From CAYZEZ01 sp964477295 (lineage in GTDB: Bacteria; Bacteroidota; Bacteroidia; Bacteroidales; SM23-62): 14,947 bases of DNA. Location: positions 1-14,947 of the forward strand of contig CAYZEZ010000106.1 of assembly GCA_964477295.1 (NCBI GenBank), read 5' to 3'. Positions 1-6,413 of this stretch are shown piece by piece (within the stretch, counting starts at the first letter, position 1; each line of letters starts with the position of its first letter). Below the pieces are notes generated by a model that saw nothing but the letters and a program-made list of their open reading frames with translations, did not search any database and was not told the DNA's origin. The position numbers and the translations under genes are program-made.

Positions 1-158
1 TCGGTGGCCAGCATAATCCCATCCCGCATAGGCATCATTACCTTCTGGTCAATAACGGCAATCGCCTCTAATTGTTTTTTAATATCATCCTGGGCAAAAA
101 TGCATGCAGGCATCAGGATAAACAAAAGGAATGTCAACGTGAGTCTGAAATTTTTCAT
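1..158 (-). CDS. CocE/NonD-type (S15) hydrolase, N-terminal part only
   Basis: The first 52 codons of a minus-strand gene are visible; the rest lies beyond the left edge. The ATG is at 156-158. Residues 1-22 form a typical signal peptide (basic start MKNFR, hydrophobic core LTLTFLLFILMPA, cleavage after CIFA), so the product is exported. About 17 residues later comes VMMPMRDGIMLATD, which closely matches the opening strand of the X-Pro dipeptidyl-peptidase/CocE alpha/beta-hydrolase family (typical form VPMRDGVKLATDVY). The catalytic Ser-Asp-His residues would be off the window, so substrate (Xaa-Pro peptide or an acyl ester) cannot be judged. It diverges from the gene at 394. No TAnnTTTG promoter match was found in its upstream sequence. 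The assignment rests on one motif plus the signal peptide. Confidence 0.7.
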   Translation of the reverse strand, partial: MKNFRLTLTFLLFILMPACIFAQDDIKKQLEAIAVIDQKVMMPMRDGIMLAT

Positions 159-353
159 TGTTTTTTTGTTATAGTGGTTGGAAGATGGAAAATTAGTCGA
201 TTTCATTCATTTTCCCTAATATCTCCTTCATCAATTTGGCAACCGGTGAAAAGGTGATAATCTGGCAATCCTTTTTTTGATAATATCTGCCATGTTTATA
301 TATATTTATGCCATTGCCATCTCATAAGGATATAAATCTATTTGTGTAATAGT

Positions 354-361
354 TAACTTTG
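354..361 (+). promoter_or_regulatory. Candidate Bacteroidota -7 box before the reductase gene
   Basis: TAACTTTG matches the Bacteroidota sigma-ABfr -7 consensus TAnnTTTG and lies 32 bp before the ATG at 394. No well-spaced -33 TTTG is visible, so this is a half-match. The rest of the 159-393 divergent intergenic region is AT-rich and shows no other recognisable site. Confidence 0.3.
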
Positions 362-393
362 GACGGTATCAGAAATAGTAAAAACAGTAATCG

Positions 394-1161
394 ATGAAAT
401 TAGGATTTATTGGAACCGGTAAAATTGCTTCCGCAGTGATAAATGCAATTTGTATTTCTGACATGGAACAGGTTGATATTTATGTTTCACCAAGAAATGA
501 GGAGAGATCAAAGCATCTGTCTGAAACATATCCCAATGTACAAAGAATGGAGAGCAATCAACTCGTTCTTGATAACGCCAACACAGTCTTCATTGCATTG
601 ATCCCAACCCAGGCAAGAGAAATTATTGAAAATCTTGATTTTAAAGAGGATCATATTGTTATCTCTCTCATCCCTTATACCACGATATCAATTTTATCTG
701 AGATCATTCTCCCTGCCCGGACCATCAGCAGGGCGATTCCTTTACCAACTGTTGTGCATCATAAATGCCCTATCCCTGTTTTCAATCCCAATCCTGTAGT
801 TGAAAATATCTTTGGTCATATCGGCCAGCCCCTGATCGTTGACTCTGAAGACCAGCTTCATGCATTATGGACCTTAACCGGACTGATCGCACCTTATTAT
901 GAATTACTGGAGGAACTGAGTGAATGGGCCGCTTCGAAAGGAGTAGACAAAGCAGTTTCAGATCGTTATGTTGCAGATATGTTCTACTCCCTGTCCAATG
1001 CTGCCTGTGTTTCAGAATCCGCCGATTTTAAGCATCTGGTTACGCATGCAACCACCCCTAAAGGAATGAATGAACAGGCTGGAATGGAGATCAGGCGGAA
1101 GGGTGCGCATGCTGCTTACCGGGAAGCGGCCGATAAACTGCTCAAAAGATTTCCGGTATAG
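394..1161 (+). CDS. Pyrroline-5-carboxylate reductase-like NAD(P)-binding protein
   Basis: A 255-residue protein, slightly shorter than classical ProC (about 270). Residues 1-20 form a Rossmann start with the dinucleotide loop GFIGTGKI (4-11). The rest of the nucleotide domain follows: ALIPTQ (68-73) sits where ProC has its conserved KP segment, and RAIPLPTV (113-120) where ProC has RAMPN. The C-terminal helical part contains THATTPKGMNEQA (217-229), corresponding to the GGT-rich dimerisation signature of ProC but not matching it exactly. Classical ProC reduces pyrroline-5-carboxylate to proline with NAD(P)H in the cytoplasm. The altered signature means this may be a paralogue with a different imine or amino-acid substrate, so I do not assign proC. 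It is monocistronic and converges with the exporter at 1417. Confidence 0.72.
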   Translation: MKLGFIGTGKIASAVINAICISDMEQVDIYVSPRNEERSKHLSETYPNVQRMESNQLVLDNANTVFIALIPTQAREIIENLDFKEDHIVISLIPYTTISILSEIILPARTISRAIPLPTVVHHKCPIPVFNPNPVVENIFGHIGQPLIVDSEDQLHALWTLTGLIAPYYELLEELSEWAASKGVDKAVSDRYVADMFYSLSNAACVSESADFKHLVTHATTPKGMNEQAGMEIRRKGAHAAYREAADKLLKRFPV

Positions 1162-1162
1162 C

Positions 1163-1416
1163 ATGATGCCAATTGGTTGTCGCTTGCTGGTAAAATTTCC
1201 TTTCAATACCCTGACCCGCCACGTTGAGGACGGATCATAGAATTTTTTATCAAGATCAATTTTGCTTATAAGGACACCGGATCTGTTCCGCGCAATTTTC
1301 AATTGGTTCCTGACAGAATAGAGGCTGACTTTAATTTCACCGCATACATCATCCTGGCAGGAAGCGATGGTTATAATTCTCGACATATTATTTGAATTAA
1401 CAGCATTTAGTCTGTT
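1163..1416 (-). pseudogene. Possible carbon-nitrogen hydrolase C-terminal remnant
   Basis: The gap between the reductase and the exporter is open on the minus strand in the same frame as the exporter, directly after the exporter's TGA. The first ATG is at 1384-1386 and the frame stays open into the reductase gene. One stretch, GVLISKIDLDKKFYDPSSTW, resembles the last strand and tail of carbon-nitrogen hydrolases (nitrilase superfamily: roughly IAEIDLDKRFYDPW). There is no catalytic Glu-Lys-Cys and no plausible full-length domain. At best it is a 3' scrap of a decayed gene; it may equally be chance. The end nearest 1163 is arbitrary. Confidence 0.22.
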
Positions 1417-2049
1417 TCAGGATGAAATTATATTGAAAAACTTCAAACCGTCTACAATAAAAATAGCTGCAAAGACAAGTAATACCAGTCCCAATATCCG
1501 CATGGTCAAAAGGAATGCCCTGTTATTCAGGAATGATCTCGATCTGTCGACCAGAAAAGCTATGATAATCTTGGAGCCAACGAGGCAACCGTAGAATGTT
1601 ACAACGAAAGCAACGGCTGCAAAAGGCGTTTCCTGGTATGCCTTGAAAAGCAGGGGTGATCCAACTACCAGCCAGAATAGGTAGGGGTGGGGGCTGAGAA
1701 AATTGACAATTATCCCTTTTCTGAGTGATCTTGGTTTTAGCTGGCCCAGTTCTATATCCATGCTCTTAACTTTTATTGTTTCAAATCCCAGGTATGCAAT
1801 AAATCCTCCACCGAGGACAGAGATCATTCCTAAAATAAGATCAGAATTTGTGACCTGAGAAAATACCAGCAGGGTAAGAGCGATGATCGGAATGTCGGTA
1901 AACAGAGGAGTAATTGCAATTTTAATCCCTTCCTTTTTATTGTGCCTGAGGGTCTCACTGATAACCAGTGTCAGGATCGGACCAGGGGAGATACCAGCAG
2001 TTAATCCAAAGATTATGCCTGTGATGAGATATTTGAGAAGTATGGTCAA
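1417..2049 (-). CDS. LysE/RhtB-family amino-acid or metabolite exporter
   Basis: A 210-residue integral membrane protein of normal LysE-family length with about six hydrophobic segments. The family hallmark is the first helix and loop: TAGISPGPILTLVISETLRH (residues 17-36), followed by KKEGIKIAI, which matches the usual SPGP ... RxGxxxG pattern. NFLSPHPYLFWL (roughly 115-126) is the conserved NPK/NP-type loop in mid-protein. These proteins export small amino acids or homoserine lactones driven by proton motive force; the substrate cannot be inferred. The best start is the TTG at 2047-2049, because no in-frame ATG lies nearby and the first helix begins right after it. It follows the HEAT-like gene by 155 bp on the same strand, so it may be the distal end of the same transcript or independent. 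Confidence 0.85.
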   Translation of the reverse strand: MTILLKYLITGIIFGLTAGISPGPILTLVISETLRHNKKEGIKIAITPLFTDIPIIALTLLVFSQVTNSDLILGMISVLGGGFIAYLGFETIKVKSMDIELGQLKPRSLRKGIIVNFLSPHPYLFWLVVGSPLLFKAYQETPFAAVAFVVTFYGCLVGSKIIIAFLVDRSRSFLNNRAFLLTMRILGLVLLVFAAIFIVDGLKFFNIISS

Positions 2050-2204
2050 CTTTTGAGAATATAGTTCAAAGAAATATAAGCTTCCGGGTGCAATTGTCGT
2101 TTAAACTCTGAAACCTAAATGGGTCATGCTGAATTAATTTTAGCAATGGCCGTTCCTGAATTTTTGTATATTGTAATTTCCATTCGATCACCGGATTGTT
2201 CATC

Positions 2205-2945
2205 TTATAATCTCATTGCCAGTCTGTTCACCTCATCAGGATTTGCTTTTAACAGCCTGTTTTTCTTAAGGTTTTGCTTCATTATCTTATCGATAAGTTT
2301 GTTTTTGCCTATCCATTTTTCCATAAAACCAAATCCCTGCTCAGGATTGGCTGCAACAAAAACACTGATTGTAAATTCCAATCCCTTTCTCAATACTTCA
2401 AATTCTTCCCTGGGGTTCATATTCTGCAATACCTTATCCGATATCTCTAAACAGAATTTTGCTCTTGCCGGATTTAAAAATTTGGGATGAGCGAGTGAAA
2501 CGAGAATTGCCCGCTTCTCAAAATTGTTTGATTCTTTAATCCACTCAGTAACAATTGTTTTTAATTCGTCGAAATCATTCTCGCCAATTGTCTGAAACCC
2601 AAAAGCAACAGCTTCTCTCATCCGCCATCTTTCATCGTTTGCCAGTCCTTTTAACAAATTTATGATTTCCTTATCCTTATTCCTGACATATATCTTCCCA
2701 AGGCTCACTGCCGCACAAAATCCCGGAAATGAAGCAGGATCGTTCACCCCGGCCTGATCTGCCGTTATCTTAACCCAGGCTTTTATTTCATTTTCATTAT
2801 TATATATTTCTGCAAAAGCAAATGCCAGCTCAAGGTTTGACCTGGGACCTGGCAGATTTGAATTCTCAATAAGAAATTTTTTAAGCCTGGCCGGATTACT
2901 CAGAAGAGGCTTAAGCTGTTTTATCAGGTCTTCTTTTTTTGCCAT
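2205..2945 (-). CDS. HEAT-repeat-like / DNA-alkylation-repeat-like protein
   Basis: About 246 residues from the ATG at 2943-2945, preferred over an in-frame ATG at 2975 because it falls just after the TGA of uridine phosphorylase (4 bp gap) and avoids a 26 bp overlap. No signal peptide or membrane segment. The sequence is alpha-helical throughout with paired-helix units of about 35-40 residues: LELAFAFAEIYNNE, FPGFCAAVSLGKIYV, RWRMREAVAFGFQTIG, EKRAILVSLAHPKFL. The WRMREAVAFGF unit is typical of HEAT and AlkC/AlkD-type DNA-alkylation repeats. Whether it binds DNA (a glycosylase-like ALK fold) or is a protein scaffold cannot be decided; no catalytic Asp/Trp set was confidently placed. It is the apparent last gene of the tight minus-strand run. 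Confidence 0.6.
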   Translation of the reverse strand: MAKKEDLIKQLKPLLSNPARLKKFLIENSNLPGPRSNLELAFAFAEIYNNENEIKAWVKITADQAGVNDPASFPGFCAAVSLGKIYVRNKDKEIINLLKGLANDERWRMREAVAFGFQTIGENDFDELKTIVTEWIKESNNFEKRAILVSLAHPKFLNPARAKFCLEISDKVLQNMNPREEFEVLRKGLEFTISVFVAANPEQGFGFMEKWIGKNKLIDKIMKQNLKKNRLLKANPDEVNRLAMRL

Positions 2946-2949
2946 TGAG

Positions 2950-3825
2950 TCAGTTCTTGTTACAGAATATATCAAGTGTGAATTTGATCAACTCTTTCAT
3001 ATAGCTGTAATAATTATCTGTTGCTTTCCCTGTGGCACGGTTCGCGGCCATCAGGCAAATAGAAACGGCATGATGGCCAAGTAATTTTGAAAGTCCGAAC
3101 AGTGCAGAGCTCTCCATCTCGTAATTGGTTATCCTGAGATCACCATACCGGAATGTCTGAAGCTTGTTATTAAGGTCAGGGTCCATTGTAGCAAGACGGA
3201 GTACCCTGCCCTGGGGCCCGAAAAATCCAGGGGCAGAAATGGTTATCCCCGATACCAGGTCATTGGGAAAAAGGTTGAAGAGCTCATCAGAAGATCGAAC
3301 AAAATATGGGGTATGGAGGATACTGCTCCAGCCAGTGTGTTTCATAAATGCACTTTCCATCTCCTTATCGCAAACCATGTCGCGTCGCGAATAAAAATTC
3401 AATACATTATCAAAACCGCAGGCATACCTGCTGAGGATATAGGAGTTGAGTGGAATATCCTGGTGTAATCCCCCGGTGGTTCCAATCCTGACAAGCTGAA
3501 GTGATTTATGGTCCGGTTTGACCTCCCGGGTAATCAGATTGATATTAGCCAGGGCATCCATTTCATTCATCACGATATCGATGTTGTCGGTTCCTATGCC
3601 GGTAGACATGGCAGTGATCCTGGTGCCATGGTATATTCCGGTATGGGTAATAAACTCCCGGTTTTCCTTCCTGAGTTCTGTTGTGTCAAAGAATGAAGAC
3701 ACCATTTCCACCCGCTCAGGGTCTCCTACCAGGATTATTTTTTCTGCAATATCTTCCGGGTTGAGCTTTAGATGATAGATGCTACCATCCGGGTTCTTTA
3801 ATAGTTCTGTCTGTTTGTCTTTCAT
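2950..3825 (-). CDS. udp: Uridine phosphorylase
   Basis: A 291-residue nucleoside phosphorylase of the PNP/UDP superfamily, somewhat longer than E. coli Udp (253). It splits uridine with phosphate into uracil and ribose-1-phosphate in the cytoplasm. The phosphate site is intact: GDPER (34-38, Arg38 equivalent to E. coli Arg30) and RIGTTG (113-118, Arg113/Thr116 equivalent to Arg91/Thr94), plus STGIG (74-78). The base pocket GFFGPQGR (200-207) preserves the Phe, Gln and Arg that in E. coli Udp (Phe162, Gln166, Arg168) select uracil. The ribose motif NYEMES (234-239) is complete. These residues favour uridine over purine nucleosides. A roughly 20-residue N-terminal extension precedes the core. 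It starts 3 bp after the small ORF at 3829 and is followed after 4 bp by the HEAT-like gene, so it sits inside an operon. Confidence 0.88.
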   Translation of the reverse strand: MKDKQTELLKNPDGSIYHLKLNPEDIAEKIILVGDPERVEMVSSFFDTTELRKENREFITHTGIYHGTRITAMSTGIGTDNIDIVMNEMDALANINLITREVKPDHKSLQLVRIGTTGGLHQDIPLNSYILSRYACGFDNVLNFYSRRDMVCDKEMESAFMKHTGWSSILHTPYFVRSSDELFNLFPNDLVSGITISAPGFFGPQGRVLRLATMDPDLNNKLQTFRYGDLRITNYEMESSALFGLSKLLGHHAVSICLMAANRATGKATDNYYSYMKELIKFTLDIFCNKN

Positions 3826-3828
3826 ATA

Positions 3829-3963
3829 TTATCCTGATGCATTATTAATAGAAGGTTTAAGTTTTTGCATATCCTGATATACCATCCGTTCCGTCAGCAC
3901 TTCATGCATCCATTCCTGATGGATGAACCGCCTGGAAATACCTTCCTCCGGATTGATTTTCAT
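3829..3963 (-). CDS. Small ORF between rhamnosidase and uridine phosphorylase
   Basis: An unrecognised 44-residue ORF starting MKINPEEGISRRF and ending KPSINNASG. An alternative ATG at 3970-3972 adds MNK and would overlap the rhamnosidase end by 8 bp. The inner ATG (3961-3963) comes one base after the rhamnosidase TAA, and the stop (3829-3831) lies 3 bp before the uridine phosphorylase ATG, so the ORF exactly fills the gap. The middle is rich in charged, Met and aromatic residues (FIHQEWMHEVLTERMVYQ) and looks amphipathic-helical, with no signal peptide or membrane segment. Function unknown. It could be a genuine small protein, or a sequence serving to couple translation between its neighbours. 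The exact fit and ordinary codon use argue against chance. Confidence 0.5.
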   Translation of the reverse strand: MKINPEEGISRRFIHQEWMHEVLTERMVYQDMQKLKPSINNASG

Positions 3964-3964
3964 T

Positions 3965-6364
3965 TTATTCATTTACAGGCTGTTGATCAGGTTGAATATC
4001 CACATTGAATTCACTTTTCCCTCCGGTAATATCCCATGCATTATTCCCATAAATAAAAGTGCCATCCAAACCTTCCGGCAACTCTATTATACAATGTGCA
4101 GTGCCTTTGGTATCCCTGTTCATGGTAACGCTGATCTCCCCTGACGGGTGCGGGACAACGCCCCTCATTTCCAATAATCTGCCTGGTTGCGGACGAATCA
4201 TTACTTTCTTGAAACCGGGCGCTGCAGGCCCGATGCCACATGTAATATTCAGGAAATCATACATGGGATGGGCTGACCATGCATGACAGTCAGAGCGGCT
4301 TTCAATCCCGTGTTCCGGGAAGGTGGTAAAACCATAGTCGAGAAAGTTTGTCCATTTATCCATAAGCCTGACAATCTCACCTCCAAGACCTGCTTTCTTC
4401 AATGCCTGGAATATGTAAAAATTAAAGTAGAGTGTAGCCTGGATCAATTCCGGATCATCCATTACTTTACGGGCTACTGCTCTTTCCGTTTCTTCATCCA
4501 GCATGTTTGTAAGAATGGCAAAGCTGTTGGTATGCTGGGAAAAGACCTTTTTAGATGGGGTTTCTGCAATGAGTCCTTTTTGTTTATCAAAGCAATGCTT
4601 AAGCGTATTTTCTTTAAGCGAACTGGAAATCATACGCAGATGATCTGCATCGCATTTATATTCATACATTTCAAATATTTCCACCGCCCTGTCAATGGCG
4701 TATGCAAGTAGGATGGTCATGTGGGCAGAACCTCCCCCGCTGATACCGGGAGGCGAACCATTCATGAACTTTGTCCCGCCATCGATATGATTCCAGTAGG
4801 GCAGCGGACCTAGCATTCCGCTTTCATCTATCTTGTTGATAAACCAGTCGAGGATAAACCTTATGCCGGGAATATATTGCCTTATAAATTCAGGATCATC
4901 ACGCAGCATATGGTAATCATGAACCATGCCTATAAATAAAAGAGAAAAAGGAGGAATGATCTGTGTTCCGTCTGCGGGATACCTGCTTTGTGTCAGGCCC
5001 ATTGGCTGCATCGAGTTATAGAATTGATTTATTGCTGATTTCGCCAGACGGTCTTCTCCGGCAATATACATCGAAAGCAGTGCCTGGATACGGGTATCAC
5101 CGATGTATTGCAGTTGTTCGTAGTAAGGACAATCCATATAGGTTTCCAAGGCACAGAGCCTGGCGGTCCGCCAGGAGACATTCCATATCTCCCCCAGTGA
5201 CTCATCGTCTGACTGAAAGCTTGCTTTCTGCACCAATGGGTAGGCTGTGAATAAATTATGGAAATCATAAATCCTTAAGCTTTCCTGTTTAGTGTCAATG
5301 GTTATTTTGACATACCGGAAGACCCTGATCCATAAGGGTTCGAACATTCGGTCATCACCGTCGGGCATAAAAACATCATAATATCCTTTCATTTCTTTGC
5401 CCTGCCATTCATTGCGGTTTCCTTTGTTGCCATCCCCGTCGAACAATGCTTCCTGGTATTGAATTTTTATCCTTGATCCGCCACCCCCGGAAACAGACAA
5501 TTGCGGGAATCCCATGGTTAAGACATGGTTGTCTAATAATAATTCAACATGGGTGTTGGAAGGTATGTTCAGATCAAGTGAACCATCATAACCGTCTATG
5601 GGATAATCGGTCCCATGTGCATATAGCAGGCCGGGTATGTTTTCCGGAGTCTGTTCCATAAGCGGGATAGTCCTTGCCTGCAGTAACCATGGGGTTCCTT
5701 TCCATGTATCCAGGCCTGAATGATTACCCTTTCCTGATTCTTTAGCCGCTTTCCAGTCAGAGTCGTCGAACGAAATTAAATTCCATTCCCATGAGTGCAG
5801 ACCGCCGTCCAGGCTATCAGATCCTCCTGCGATATAACCACCACCGGCTATTTCGCTTGTAATTGGAATCCAGTGGTATCCTTCATCCTTTTTAACCAGC
5901 CATGAATGGTTGGAATTGGCAACCTGTTCCATTCCCGTCTCACCTTGCAGTATAAAAGCTGTTTTATGGGTTATCTGCCTTGCACCCCTCAACGGCCCCA
6001 TATTCCATACCTGGGCTGCCAAAATATTCTTCCCTGTCTTCAGAAAGGATGCTATATCTATTGTTTCGTAGTTCCAGCTCAGCAGGTCACCTACGGCAGG
6101 CCCCCATGAAACAGGGGCTCCATTCACAAATAACCGGTACCTGTTGTCTGCCGAAACATGTATTATGAATTGATCGGGAGCCACCTCGAGTACCAGTTTC
6201 TTACGAAAATAATACACTCCCATCCCTGTCTCGTTTTCGGGAGCGATCCATTCAGCGAAGGAATCATCATTAAGCTGATCCGGAAGAGTGACAAAGGGCT
6301 CTGATTGCCCCTTAACCAGGACCTGGCTCCCTATAATTAAGAGAAGCAGAATTGTTTTCTTCAT
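3965..6364 (-). CDS. Secreted alpha-L-rhamnosidase (GH78-like)
   Basis: A 799-residue enzyme expected to release terminal alpha-L-rhamnose from plant or algal glycans or glycosides. Residues 1-19 are a signal peptide (MKKTILLLLIIGSQVLVKG), so it acts in the periplasm or at the surface. Residues about 25-230 are a jelly-roll carbohydrate-binding region of the kind that precedes GH78 domains (ADNRYRLFVNGAPVSWGP, residues 72-89). Residues about 260-375 are a second beta-sandwich. Residues about 385-705 form the (alpha/alpha)6 barrel, and the rest a C-terminal beta domain ending near PGRLLEMRG. The acid cluster DCPYYEQLQYIGDTR (411-425) supplies Asp411, Glu416 and Asp423, corresponding to the DxxxxE...GD set of GH78. 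Glu688 in GIESRSDCHAW matches the catalytic glutamate of the family. It has no T9SS tail or lipobox. The ppc gene lies 49 bp upstream. Confidence 0.82.
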   Translation of the reverse strand: MKKTILLLLIIGSQVLVKGQSEPFVTLPDQLNDDSFAEWIAPENETGMGVYYFRKKLVLEVAPDQFIIHVSADNRYRLFVNGAPVSWGPAVGDLLSWNYETIDIASFLKTGKNILAAQVWNMGPLRGARQITHKTAFILQGETGMEQVANSNHSWLVKKDEGYHWIPITSEIAGGGYIAGGSDSLDGGLHSWEWNLISFDDSDWKAAKESGKGNHSGLDTWKGTPWLLQARTIPLMEQTPENIPGLLYAHGTDYPIDGYDGSLDLNIPSNTHVELLLDNHVLTMGFPQLSVSGGGGSRIKIQYQEALFDGDGNKGNRNEWQGKEMKGYYDVFMPDGDDRMFEPLWIRVFRYVKITIDTKQESLRIYDFHNLFTAYPLVQKASFQSDDESLGEIWNVSWRTARLCALETYMDCPYYEQLQYIGDTRIQALLSMYIAGEDRLAKSAINQFYNSMQPMGLTQSRYPADGTQIIPPFSLLFIGMVHDYHMLRDDPEFIRQYIPGIRFILDWFINKIDESGMLGPLPYWNHIDGGTKFMNGSPPGISGGGSAHMTILLAYAIDRAVEIFEMYEYKCDADHLRMISSSLKENTLKHCFDKQKGLIAETPSKKVFSQHTNSFAILTNMLDEETERAVARKVMDDPELIQATLYFNFYIFQALKKAGLGGEIVRLMDKWTNFLDYGFTTFPEHGIESRSDCHAWSAHPMYDFLNITCGIGPAAPGFKKVMIRPQPGRLLEMRGVVPHPSGEISVTMNRDTKGTAHCIIELPEGLDGTFIYGNNAWDITGGKSEFNVDIQPDQQPVNE

Positions 6365-6389
6365 AGTTTACTGGTTTCCCGGATCAGTA

Positions 6390-6397
6390 CAAATATA
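6390..6397 (-). promoter_or_regulatory. Candidate -7 box before the rhamnosidase gene
   Basis: Read on the minus strand this is TATATTTG, a full match to the Bacteroidota -7 consensus TAnnTTTG, 25 bp before the rhamnosidase ATG and within the 49 bp gap after ppc. No clear -33 TTTG lies at the right distance. It could give the rhamnosidase part of the operon its own promoter. Confidence 0.33.
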
Positions 6398-6413
6398 ATA
6401 TTACCTTGTTAGC

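Noticed and set aside
72..257. 61-codon plus-strand ORF near the left edge
   Set aside because: It is antisense to the CocE-type signal peptide region and shows no recognisable domain.
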